NCBI GenBank assembly: GCA_016490735.1
Contig: JAEMWC010000986.1
Location: 30,001-94,000 of the forward strand
DNA from: Pachyseris speciosa
Taxonomy: Eukaryota; Cnidaria; Anthozoa; Scleractinia; Pachyseridae
Direction of reading: 5' to 3'
Length of the DNA stretch: 64,000 nucleotides
In this document: positions 51,588 through 62,700 of the stretch, piece by piece
How positions within the stretch are numbered: position 1 is the first letter of the stretch
Layout: each line of letters starts with the position of its first letter
Translations under genes and position numbers: made by a program
Notes under the pieces: model-generated
The model's database searches: none
What the model saw: only the letters and a program-made list of their open reading frames with translations
Told to the model about the DNA's origin: nothing

Positions 51588-52445
51588 ATGTGCACATCTC
51601 TTTTTGGACACATAACTGTTGTTGTGTTCACACGCCACCACGAAGTCAGGAAAACAAAAATAAGATCCCATCAATTTGAAGACGCCAGACTTTGCAGAAA
51701 AATCCTTGGATACGACGCAAATACTTTGTATTTACCCACAATGCTCAATTACATGCCATGTGGAAAGGAAACAATTATTCACATACCCCAAGGGCAAGAA
51801 GCAAGATTAGTTCCAAGGTTCGTCAAATCTTTGAAACACAGAAAGTGGTTTGGGTTTGCAGCAGTGGATTTGGAAGTACCAAAAGACTTGATTCCCAAGT
51901 TTGAGGAAATGGGCCCCTTCTTTAAAAACAAACGGGTGCCAGAGGAAGCTGTCCCAAAACATATGATGGACTATCTGAAGCGCACCGGCAGAAATCGTCG
52001 GGATGGCCGAAAATTAGTTGGTCCTTTGTCAGCCCCTCTCCTCCTCTGGTACGTCGAACATGGAGTGGAAATAATGGCAGTACACAGAACAATCAATTAC
52101 AAACCTCAAAAGATTTTCACTTGGTTTGTGGAGAAAGTAACGGAGGCGCGTCGGGCAGGAGAATCAGATAAAAGTAACGCGTTGTTGGGAGATGTGTTCA
52201 GACTTTTAGGGAACAGTGCTTATGGAAAAATGATTGAAAATGTGGAGTGGCATACAAACGTTATCTTCACAAAAGACGAAAAGGTTGTCGAGAAAGCATT
52301 ACGAAGTCCGTTCTTCTCAGATCTGGATGAAATTGGAGAGGCTTATGAGTTGGAAAGCCGGAAGGGACATGCTAAAATCAACAGGCCATACCAAGCCGGC
52401 TCACCAGCAAGGTTGTGTGTCAGAGAGATTTCAGGCATAGCAGAA
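51588..52445 (+). pseudogene. Family B polymerase, palm A and B region, inverted old fragment
   Basis: The plus strand encodes KIRSHQFEDARLCRKILGYD with motif A (GYDANTLYLPT), then HRTINYKPQKIFTWFVE, motif B (LLGNSAYGKMIENVEW) and INRPYQAG. In the young polymerase INRP-like sequence leads directly to motif C, but here motif C is on the opposite strand at 51290-51597. The block is therefore an internal inversion of the same old polymerase gene. The exonuclease half is absent. Confidence 0.85.
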
Positions 52446-52744
52446 TATTTATATCTGTGTGAACTCTGACAATCATTGAACTGACTAGTAGCCCATCAGA
52501 TGCCTTTAATTTTGGGGTATCCCTCACTTTGTAAGCTAATATTGTTTAAGTTGGCGCACCCTCCCGTAAAATTTCACTAGCCCTCTTCATCAAAAACAAA
52601 GGATCCCAAATATAGGCAGTTGAACAAACGTGGTTCAATATTTTCACACAACTCTTTTCTTATTCCTAGTACTAAACTTACAGGCTCTCCAGAGCAAGGA
52701 CATAATCTGAAAGTCTGTTTGGAATCCAGATCAACAGATGGCGT

Positions 52745-53065
52745 GCATTAAAGAATGTTTTGCTTCTACCTCCTGCCTCAATTGAGTTCCTGGTAATGGC
52801 AGCCCTTACACTACACTACAATTTTCTGAAGAAGGGACCATCAAGAAACATATACTGCCCTCCAGAGCTTGTTGATCATGAGGATCCCAGAACTGGTACA
52901 ATGGCGTCATGATGGGGTACTGCAAAGGATGCTTCCACTTCCAACTCATTCAACAGGACATAATGCTAGTAATGAAGCAAAAGAGATCAGGAATGCTACG
53001 AAGGTGTTGTCAGCTGGCAATGGGACATTTGTATGTGAATAAGTCTAGACATCAAGTTCAAGTAC
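52745..53065 (+). pseudogene. PIF/Harbinger transposase C-terminal fragment
   Basis: A plus-strand frame reads LLLPPASIEFLVMAALTLHY, then KGPSRNIYCPPELVDHEDP and, after frame changes, NASNEAKEIRN. These match the C-terminal end of Harbinger DDE nucleases (a conserved A-x-x-x-L-H-N segment, a PP-x-x-VD-x-E-D stretch and the final AKEIR block). The catalytic DDE core upstream is not recognised. It may pair with the MADF-type gene at 54245-55112. Confidence 0.6.
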
Positions 53066-53143
53066 TGAAATTCTCGATATTCCAGAAAAAAATTGTAGCT
53101 GCTTGTTAAGTTGTAGTGTGCTGCTCGTTTTCTAAAAAACATT

Positions 53144-53273
53144 GGGTTTTTCCGTTTTGCCAATCATCTAAGTGGGGGCGGGGTTATGCAAATCACAATG
53201 CAAGGAATTCTGATTTGGCTATTTGCATAACCCCACCCCAATCAGATGATTGGCAAAACAGGAAAAGCCAGAA
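53144..53273. repeat. Hairpin MITE-like palindrome
   Basis: Arms of about 52 bp (TTTTCCGTTTTGCCAATCAT and inward GGGGTTATGCAAAT) are inverted around a 27 bp loop. Arms differ at a few positions (e.g. GTGGGGGCGGGG against CCCCACCCCA). Confidence 0.85.
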
Positions 53274-53502
53274 TCCATTAAAAGTTTATAAAATACAGCG
53301 CATACAACGAATTTGGTTGTAACTAATCACTTTTGTGAATACAAAAATGCATTCAAAGGGTGCATGGCTATAGAGTGGCTTAAAAATGTCTTTACAAAAG
53401 CACAATGGCTGCTTCAAATGCGTTAGTTTTAAAATATAATGTTCCAATTATTTAGCAGTTGTCTTATTAATTAATGTCAATTAATAGTAGAAACAATAAT
53501 TT

Positions 53503-53545
53503 TCCAGACATGTTTCAACGGTGCATCCGTCATCATCAGTGTACA
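53503..53545 (-). ncRNA. Hammerhead ribozyme-like motif
   Basis: On the minus strand: CTGATGA, a stem II hairpin ACGG-loop-CCGT, GAAAC, then ATGTC with the cleavage-type GTC. Minimal stem III, as in Penelope-associated hammerheads. Confidence 0.6.
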
Positions 53546-53908
53546 GTTTTGAAATCGCCGTTGAATTTATAACACGCATGAAATTACAAGGTTCGTTACA
53601 TTTGCATTCACCTGTTCATTGAGAGTGGGTTTCTCCCATTTGATATGCAAGGATTCCTTAAGCCTCACTTGATATTTAGTAGCTGCATAGTCCAGAATCT
53701 GGAAACAATCCGTTGAACAGGAAGCTCGACAAGACTCTGAACTCAGCAGATGTTTGTGAACGTGCGAAGATCCATGCGATAGTAAGTGCTCGCACACTCG
53801 CGTGGAGAAGTGTTGGCTTGTTTCGCCGACATAACAAGCTTTACAGCTTGCACACAAGAATTTATACACCACGCGTGTGCGGAGCTTTTTAGGGATGGCA
53901 TCTTTCAC
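53503..53908 (-). mobile_element. Penelope-like element fragment with GIY-YIG and hammerhead-like 3' end
   Basis: The minus strand encodes RVVYKFLCASCKACYVGETS and STRVCEHLLSH, the GIY-YIG nuclease, followed by RLKESLHIKWEKPTLNEQ, the usual C-terminal end of Penelope proteins. Downstream on the same strand is a hammerhead-like core (CTGATGA at 53533-53539, GAAAC at 53512-53516, GTC at 53507-53509). The reverse transcriptase is lacking; a continuation upstream to about 54060 (RVKFKS-like) is weak. Confidence 0.8.
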
Positions 53909-54244
53909 ACTAAAAACATCTTTGATTTGAAAGTAGTAAAGTCTAGTTTAATATCAATAGGCTTACATAATCGATTAGCAAGTTTGCATCCTTCTCTGTG
54001 TGAAGAGTGAGAAGCGCCCAAGATATGGGATCTTAAAAAAGAACTTGGATTTTTCCCGGGACTCTACTGCAGAAGGTTAATTACTATTCACCACCAGTTG
54101 GTTTCTTTATGATTTTCTGTAACACAAACATGGGCAAACGAATGGCATCCCCGTCCATTCTCATTCTTTGCAAGAGCTGCATCCCTCATTTCCTCCGGCA
54201 CATGGTTGTTGAGAGTAAATAAGTAGTTGGCTGGGGATTTCACC

Positions 54245-55112
54245 CTATGACCAGATTGATACATTAATGATGACATTATCAAATTGATTCTCTTGGTAAA
54301 ATTTTTGCCGTTGCAATAAAGATGATGTGGCCGCAAATGAAGAATCTGAAGCACTTGAACTCCTGCTTGAAATAATTTGATGAGGGTACACATTAATCCT
54401 GTTTGAAGACCATGGAATGTGTGAAGTGGTAGGTGTTTCCATAGCTCCAATCTCAATATCAGAAATCACATCAGATGTCTTTTTTTCTGCTAACACTCTC
54501 TGAACGGTGCTAAAGCTGTTCAGTTTTTGAGCAATGTAAGCTGAGAATTTCTCACTCGTGCGTTCACCTCTTGATACTTTTTCAGCTGGTTCTTTACAGG
54601 CCTCAACAGCTTGGGTGAGAAATTCCGTCTTCAAAGCTTCTATGTCCTTTTTTTGGTCTTTTTCCTTTTAGGTTCTTCTTCGGTATCGTCCCCTCCTTCA
54701 GCCGCCCCACTGCTTGTTTCTTCTTTAACAAGGTTATCAGTGCTTTTCCTTGCTTGAACCACCTCTGTTAGGAATTTCATCGTATCTAAAAACTTCCATT
54801 TGCTTTTATACCTTTCACTAGTCAGTGCCCCAGACTTTACTTTCAACTCAGAATGCACCTCCCTGCTAAACCGAGTTCTTAAAACGTTCCACTTTGAGGT
54901 AACTTCTTCTTTCGGAATCCCCATCACCTCTGCTATTTCCTCGATGGCTTTCCCTCATTTGGGGCTAAAAGTGGCCTCTCTTCATACTCACTGATCAAAG
55001 TTTCAACTTCCCAATCCTTCCAAACTCGCTTCTTTTCCTTTCTTTTTTTCCCTTTCTGGCTGTCTGCAGCTGTCTCTTCATCAACTACCACGAGGTCCTC
55101 ATCTTCTGCCAT
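54245..55112 (-). pseudogene. MADF/Myb-SANT-like protein, frameshifted
   Basis: From an ATG at about 55112 the frame reads MAEDEDLVVVDEETAA, a lysine-rich stretch, KRVWKDWEVETLISEYEERP (MADF helix 1). After a one-base shift near 54955 it continues with GIPKEEVTSKWNVLRTRFSR and YKSKWKFLDTMKFL (helices 2 and 3), an acidic linker and KRKKTKK. A second shift in an A run near 54650 leads to a C-terminal part with ERTSEKFSAYIAQKLNSF. MADF proteins bind DNA, and in Harbinger elements they accompany the transposase. A single-exon layout suggests a transposon gene. Confidence 0.75.
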
Positions 55113-55199
55113 CTTTGTTTTGCAAAGGACGCGAGAAGCCTAGGCTTCAAAATAATATAGCAATTCATGATTGGCTAGCAGGATGAACGTGACCCGCTT

Positions 55200-55475
55200 C
55201 AAGGTACAACATTGTTGGAAGAACGGCAATACACTCCGACATTCGTCGAGCAAAATTGTTGGGCAAAATGTTTGATCAAACATTTGATTGAGCAAAAATT
55301 GTTGGACGAACGTCATCCAACATGGGCGACCAAACAGTCCAACAATGTTGGACTGAACAAACTTGGAGCGTTTAATCCAACTTTGTTCGATAGTTTGGCC
55401 AGGACTTTATTTACAAACCTTTGTGTGCCATCAGCAAAAACCAGTTGTTTTCCAGACTTCAACCTCGACAATTGA
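55200..55475. repeat. Region of short reiterated TTGTTGGA/TCCAACA motifs
   Basis: TTGTTGG, CCAACA and GTTGGAC motifs recur in both orientations (e.g. TTGTTGGACGAACGTCATCC and CAGTCCAACAATGTTGGACTG), making partial foldbacks. This looks like a MITE remnant. Confidence 0.5.
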
Positions 55476-55559
55476 TACTTCGTAGACTAAAAAGGTATCG
55501 TCTTAAGATTCATAACAGGAAAAAACTAAAGTTATTACATTTTGCCTTGAATTAACGAC

Positions 55560-55700
55560 ATTATGGGTTACTTCAGTTTATTACATTTCCTGTCAAAAGT
55601 TATTACATTTTGGGTCACCGAGTTTATTACATTTTGGGTTACTATTACATTTTGCGTCCATTGTTCAATTATTACATTTTGTGGCGTAACAGGGTCCCCT
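55560..55700. repeat. Short tandem-like repeats (TTATTACATTTTGGGT)
   Basis: Variants of TTATTACATTTTGGGTTAC occur about six times between 55520 and 55685. Unknown origin. Confidence 0.6.
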
Positions 55701-57310
55701 AAACCCTCTTCAAAATGCATTCACATAAAAATTTTGGGACGCATCACAGTAATTCCCAAAATTCCTTCACACTGACACAAAAATTGATTAATTCGCGTTT
55801 CACATTAAATTGAAAAACAAATTCACTGATTAATGTTTCCCATCGAGTTACTAGCCTAGGCTGTTTACACTCCAAAGGTAGCTCGTTCTACTTGTAATCT
55901 CAATGTCTGAGAGGACTTTTGACGGCTCTTGGCAGACGATTTTCCAAACAAATGCTAGGGTATGGGCAATACCCCTAATGACGCTTAGGCTTCATGCTAC
56001 AGAGCCTGTACTCGACTTTGGTCGACTTTGAGATGTTTGAGGGTTGTGACGGAACCACTCGGCTGATTGTAGGCCGGATTGACAACTTAGTAAAGTACCA
56101 AGGATTAAAAAAATTCATAGCATCAAGAAAAGCGTAGGGCTCTGACAGAGTCTATCACTGTTGCCAATAATCTTGTATGATCTTTCAGTATATACTAAAA
56201 CACTGGATATCGTTTTTCGTGCGAAATGATTGGCTACTCAAACTCGGGATGACAAGTACTATTCACCACGGAGCAATTTTATTGTTTGCACGTGAAAATC
56301 GTAATTGTTTAGGGCAATAAATTTGACTATAATGAGCCCCAAGTAATTGTGTTGCTTCTCCCAGAACGAGTAGGTCTCAAGAACAAGTTCCATGCACATT
56401 CTTTGTCGATTTCAGTGTCAGAGTGTCTTAAATCGTTGTACTTGAGGCCGGTTGCAGAAGTTCCAGGCAACTGGTTTTCAGCTAACTTAATGGATGGCCT
56501 GTCACTGATGTCATAGGAGAAACAACGAACTACGAGACAAATATGTAGTATCCGAATTCCATTTTAGATCAAAGGTCATCACCGGGCAAAAGAGATTAAA
56601 AAATAACAGAAGTTCCATTACGGGTTAGAACACTCAAATAACTTAATTCATGCAAAACATGATCGTTCACAAATCATGTTTAATTGAAGTCTTCATTAAC
56701 GTGTCACGCTTAATTCAGAAACCGATTTTACGTGCATGTGAAAATGGTCTTGACACTCTCAGTCACAAATCACTAATAAATACAAACTTAAATCACGTAT
56801 AATCACGAAAAATGTAAAGGTACCCTCGTTGGTGCTGCGTAAAATGAAAAAGCACCAAGAAAAAATACAAGACAAATTCGAAAATTACATTAGTCTATGG
56901 AATAGGGGCAGATAATTTTTCTTCAAGCCAAGTTTGTATGGAAGTTACCTTTCACAAGGTACATTCTATGAAAAGTTAATGCGTAACATTATGTTGCCTT
57001 TATTCTGCAGCATAAATCTCTTGCAAACTTTATGCTAGGTAAAAACCTAATTTAAAGTGAACAGCGTAAAGTGGAACTTTACAGCATCTTTATGCTGCAG
57101 TAGTAAAAGCATAAACTGCGTCATGCCACATTCCATTCCGCAAACTCATTCCACGTTTTAGTCTCACCAAATATCAGGTAATGTTAAACGTAGTTGTCTG
57201 AGCAATCTTTAGATGTTGTCCTTCAGTAGCATTTTCATGAAAAAGATTACAATACAAATGTGGCCTTGAACTACTGTAAAATACACTAAAATACTAAAAG
57301 TCCGAGCATT
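55700..57310. other. No gene seen
   Basis: AT-rich DNA with no coding motif on either strand. Confidence 0.4.
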
Positions 57311-57314
57311 CGCC

Positions 57315-58265
57315 ACTCAACGGCATCGTCAGGTACAGATAAGATAAAATATTCCGTGAGGGCCGAATAAGAGGGGAAAAAGGTGTCACTGTACAAGGTG
57401 TGTGATAAAATAAAACAATAAGTTGAACAATCAATGGCAATGAGCGAGTGTGACTGTGAGAGGATCCAGTGTCATTAAAGAGTCGTCAGAGCAATAGGTC
57501 TGCAAATTCGGTACATTCTTCTCGGGATTTAAGTTTTGGTTTGTTTTTTCTTATGTAAAATGCTTCAAATAGGGGTAGGTTTACTGGGTCGTTTTACAGT
57601 ACGATGATTTTAACTTCGATGCCTTTGTAATCTTTGTTTTGGCATATGGTGATATGTTTGTTTAAGGATGAATTTCCGCTTTTGAGATGTTCTTTCACAC
57701 GATCGTGGATGAAACGTGTGGTGCTCCCGATGTAGTGTTGGTTACAGTTTTTGCATGTAATTTGGTAAACGACATTTTGCAATAAGCACAACTTGGTTTG
57801 GGCGATGGGACAATTGTCTCTTGTGCATGTACACTGTGTGGTTTTGTGGGAGAGTGCTTTTCTGAGGGTATATGACTTGTGTGTGACGTGTACGGGTATG
57901 CCCTCTTTACAGAAAATGTTAGTGATCTTGTGGTCTAGCCGTTTGGAGATGTAGGGGATCTTCAGGTATGACCATTCTGTGTTGGAGGGGCGAGAGTCTT
58001 CGCGACAGTTCTGTGGTTGTTTTGTTTGGTACATGCAGTTCTCTGGGTATCCATTCAGGTGGAGGATCTCGTCAAACACACCTTGGTGTTCTGTGTTTGT
58101 AGTTTGTGTGGAGCATTGGTCTTAAACACGTTTCCGCTCGTTACGAATGAAGTTCTTCTTGGCCTTTCTTGGGAATAGCTGATTGATGTTGTATGAACAG
58201 TGATTTTTTTGGCTTTTTTCTTGTAAAACTCAAAGGAGCTTTTACCGTCTTTAGTTGTCTGAATC
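57315..58265 (-). mobile_element. Penelope-like element fragment, RT end plus GIY-YIG
   Basis: The minus strand from 58265 reads KDGKSSFEFYKKKAKK (end of the reverse transcriptase thumb), then after a frame change near 58075, EILHLNGYPENC, RLDHKITNIFCKEGIPV, a CTRDNCP knuckle and VVYQITCKNCNQHYIGSTTR (GIY-YIG, 57640-57790). Downstream, near 57318-57350, is a degenerate hammerhead-like core (CTGACGA, a hairpin, then GAAT instead of GAAA). 5'-truncated copy. Confidence 0.85.
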
Positions 58266-58269
58266 ACAA

Positions 58270-59700
58270 ATGTCTAATGAAATGTAAAAATTAAGGTTTC
58301 CAAACTTGTGTATTCAAGGGAAAGGAGATCTAGAGATCTAGACATTTGAATTTTAAAAATTACATGAACTGGAACAAAATTGAGAAGAAAAGACTTAAAG
58401 AGCAGGTCTCTGAGAAAGTGAAGCAAAGTTGGAAATGAAAATTTTTAACCCCCCTTCATTTTTTGTGTGGAGGTAGGTTGCCTGGGGGGGGGGGGGGGTG
58501 AACGAAAATGGCCATATAAGGGTCACCTGATGTATCGTTGTCATGGTAACCAGTGGATCATACCTGCCTCCAACCCATGTTTTGAGCAAAAAAATTTACT
58601 CTGAAATGCCCGACAAATATGAGGCTATTTCTAGAGTGAATGTGAGCCAATTCAAACGACATTCCACCAAGAGGTACTCACGTGAATTAAGGCATGGGTC
58701 TAAAGGAAGATCCACCACCCCCGCAAAGCTTTTAGTTAGCCATTAATTAATGGTTGATTTTATTAACTCAGTGTCTGGTTGATGTAGCTTGTAAACATGG
58801 CTTCGCTCCTGGTCGAAAGGCTATTCACTTTCGCAATGCGTCCTTAAAAAACCCCATCAATTTGTCTTTACAAAGGAGAGCTAATGTGAGAAGGTTATTT
58901 GCCTGCTTATCGACAGAACACAAGATGATAGTTCCAAAAACCAGAGGTAAGGAGTATTTTAATGTTGATTTTGTTTTTCCACACGGGAGCCGGTGTTATT
59001 TTAATAAGCTTATCATAGCAAGCTCACAACAGTTTCAGTTTTCCCTTGGCGTTTCGAAATTTTTTGGTTAGGATTCGACAGTGAAGACAAGCGTTTTGAT
59101 ATCTCGGGAAAGGTCACTTTTTAATTATTATTGTAAGCAAACGGCAATTAGCCCAATGAAGCTTGCAATAGATTATTACGAGCTTATAAATCACGCTTTG
59201 TACAGGAAGATACTCTCTTCAATCAGCGCAGATATTTGCGAAAATTGAGTTTTATAAGAAGCTTAGATTGCCGCCGAAAATCGAAATAATTTAAAATTGT
59301 GGATGCATGGGTAAATATACTTTTCTTTGAGAGCAGGGTTGAGAGTTTCTTGTTGAATTTTATCGATACTACAATGTTGAACAACTCTTTCCAAGAATAG
59401 CTCTCTTACATGGCACAAAAAGAATATAAGTACTTAACTTTATGCAAAATTTGAACGAAGAACAAGTATTTACACAACAAAAGGAAAAAGCTCTACAGCC
59501 AATGGCTGGCTGAATAATTAAATATTCCTGTAAAAACTTTGTGAATTGATTATAATTTATCCTCAAAGCAACATTTCTCCACCTCGTGATATACTAGCTA
59601 CTTGCTTTGATTTTAGCAGAATTTAAAACTGTATTCATTTTTAAAAATTAAGGAAGAGTAGCAATACAAAAGCGATTTTAAAAGTGCAAACGAGCACATC
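58270..59700. other. No recognisable gene
   Basis: A G tract (about 58483-58497) and a duplicated AGATCTAGAGATCTAGA stretch near 58325. A 105-residue plus frame at 58754-59071 has protein-like composition (HGFAPGRKAIHFRNASLK), but I recognise no family and cannot support it further. Confidence 0.35.
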
Positions 59701-59723
59701 AGTTTTTGCTGATCCTTTTCAGT

Positions 59724-62700
59724 TCATGAATGGATGTGCACAGTTATTTTCCAATGTTTTAGCAAGGCCTTGCTCAGTTTCTTTTTCCTATATACAGCCT
59801 TGATTGTTGCTTCCGACTCATAGTGTTCATAATTTGGTGCAAAACCATGCTTGATGACAAATTCCCTTTCCCAATGATTTATTTCTTTTGTGAAATTGTT
59901 GTGAGCCGCTAGCACTTGTGTTTGAACAGAAGCCAAAGTGTCCTTTGTACTTGTTTTGGTAGTAACTGTTGTTGAGGTTTCTTTTGTCGTGAAGTGCTTT
60001 CTTTGCTTTGTCAAGAGTCTTCACAAGAGGTGTCACACCCAAAACCTTAGACACAGAAGTGGCAAGTTTTGTTTGCAGATGTGACTGTTCATTTCTGTTT
60101 TCAGTAACTGCAGGATTTCTTGCTTGTGGTGGTTGGTGGAATGCACAGTTGTTGCCGATGGAATGATTGCTGCCTTGAAGTTGTGTAGACTCTGGAACAT
60201 CTGGTAAGTTTGCAGGATTTTCTTTGTCTCTAATGTAAGCATCACCTCCTTCACTACCATCTCCAACCCCTTCAGCAGCATCATCATCGCTGAGCTCAGC
60301 GTTGTTTTCAGTAGTGACTATAAGATCTGTAGTCCAGGCAACTAGCTGTGTTCGGTCATCTTCTGCTTCTGTTGATTCATCAGGCAAAGGAACAGTATAA
60401 TATTCAGGCTGGTTTTGATTGAGTGGTGTGTTCTGCTCTTCAATTTGTCTGTCATCGAGTGGCCATGGCTCGTCTTGAAATACCCTGTAGTATTCAGTAT
60501 ATGATGCATTGCCTCTTGAGTCGTACACTTTGACCTTTTTGTTTGGTAAGGGAAAGTTGGGCTTTGCAAGGCACTCTTCCCATTTCTCTTCAAGGTAGGA
60601 TCTCTCACTCTGAAAGGACGAAGAGCAAAAATGATGGAGAGGGGGCCTTGTTCTTGAAATTCAGGCATGGCTTTGCTGTCATGAAACACAATTTCTTTGT
60701 TGTCTCGATCTGCATGCCACCAAATTCCCTTTCCACAAAAAAAGGAAATCACTTATTTTCTCCAAGTGAGCCTGGTAAATTTCTTTGTCCAATAGTTCAT
60801 TGGGAATGATTGTGTTGGGGAAGTCGGGGAGGTTTCTTGCAAATTTTCCAATCTTTGACTGCTGATCCAGAATGGAGCTAGCCTTGCTTGCCTTAAACTT
60901 TCTTTCTGCTTGAGCTCGAACTATGCAGTTTGGAATTATGTGCTCTGGGTGACCATTGGAGGTTGTTTTGCTGATGGCATTTATGGTACTGAATTCTCTT
61001 TCTTCCTCCTCGGTGTCTACGGAACTGAGTGAAATCAAACGTGATGCGAGAGGTGCATGGCATGTGATGCTGTGGTAGTATATTCCATAGAGCGTTCTGT
61101 AAGTCAGCACTTCAGGGTTCTGAAATACCTTTCGCATTGCAATTACATGACAGAAGGTAACATGCAGACGTAAAATAAAGCGGGGAGTGCGTTTGTCTGC
61201 AGGGGCATAGAGTAGCTCACAGAGTTCAGCAAGAGTATACAACAGTCTTCGGATTGTCAAACGACAGTTATTTCCAAGATGTAGAGCCAAAACAATACAA
61301 CAGAGACGGTAGTCTGAACCCCTTAACGTTTCTTTTGTGGAGAGCACTGCTTCTACTGACTCTTTGAAGATGGAGTTTTCTTCATCAGTAAGGTGCTTTG
61401 GCAGCTCTTTCAGCACGTTGTTTATGTGTTCCTTGAGGTCATGTAAGGGTTCCACTGGCACCACTTCATACTGGCCTAGGTTGAGGTCCTCTATTGAAGC
61501 TGTCTGATTTGGAAAGCACAGTGCTGGAACCCTTTGAACACCCTTCAGTTCCTCTCTCAAGTTGCTGTAGAAGGCTGGCTTCAGCAAACCATCAGTTGGA
61601 AGATGTCGGCCTCTGCACTCCCTTATCAACTCATCTTTGCTCAACTGTTGGAATGGATTTACACCCCCATTTCTTCTTTCTTGTCCAGCTGGACCTGCAA
61701 TGACTTTCTTCTTTCTCTCTTCCAGTGTGATTTGTGGGGCTCTCAATGATGCTATATGGTCGACGTATTGTTCTGATGCCCCAGTACAACGGCAACAACC
61801 ATGTTTACCTCCAATTTGTTCAGCACTCTCAACCTCTTGTGATGGATGGTCAACATGAAACAGCCTGCAGATGTCATTTATGGGGACTTTGTGAGATGAG
61901 GTGACTTTGATTAGGAGCTGTTCTATGTCTTCAGACGTGTGTCACTGTACACCAACTGATCTTCTATTGTGTCCCTACATCTTGCCATGAGGTAGACTTG
62001 AGGTTTTTCTACCAATTCTTGTACATCTTTTCCGCCAAGTTCTTGTGAAGTATAGTAGAAAGCTGGGTCATAAATAGTATTTACAGTCAGGAGAATGTGG
62101 CCATGATTCATGATGCTGGAATGATCAGACCAGATCATTAGGTGCCTTGTTCTTTCCCAGTGTTTTAGTGATTCAACTAGTTCTTCTCTTGTGAACTTGC
62201 CATCAGCTGGTTCCGCATGCTCTCCAAGCTCCTTCAAACGGTTTTTACTTTCTTCATTGGTCAATGCCTCATAATGTGTATCTGAATGGTCCCTGACAAG
62301 ACCTTCCTTCTCATGCTGTGCCAAAAGGTTTTTCCTTATGTCCAGCAAAGGGATTTTTCTTCCACTTACTGTGAAGGTCTCCTCCTTTTAGAGTACTATC
62401 AGAGTGTAGTGAGAGCTTTTTGTAAGATTTTGGTGCAATAATTTCTCTCAAGCAATATTCCCCATTTGCAATTTTTTGCCGCAAGGTTTCCCTTATGGCT
62501 ACACTTGTGCAGGGTACCGGTGTTGTTATCTCTCCACCAAAGGTTTTGTTCAGCTGCCTTCTTGGTAGTGCGTTATTTTTTCTGTGGCTGTTAAACTTTG
62601 CAAGGTCCACACCATTTTTACCAAGGAATTCTTTAACAACCATGTTGCCAAGCTTGGTTTTGGCAGATGCTTCATATTTCCTGGCCAGTTCTGAAAAGTT

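Larger units (their letters stand above)
50247..51597 (-). pseudogene. Family B polymerase, C-terminal part, old copy, split by a Penelope insert
   Basis: The minus strand from 51597 contains FELIQMDTDSNYMA (palm motif C), then RLFKLDCEGDQMIALSSKRY (the SKMY-box region of the young copy) and a KFSTKGMNKK segment. The last about 30 codons lie beyond the Penelope-like insert at 50351-51101 and read KLGLSAFYDKRWVLSDGI (young CFDDKRYLSKDGI). A frameshift at about 51300 and 51200 adds damage. Motifs A and B are in the inverted block at 51600-52430. Confidence 0.8.
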
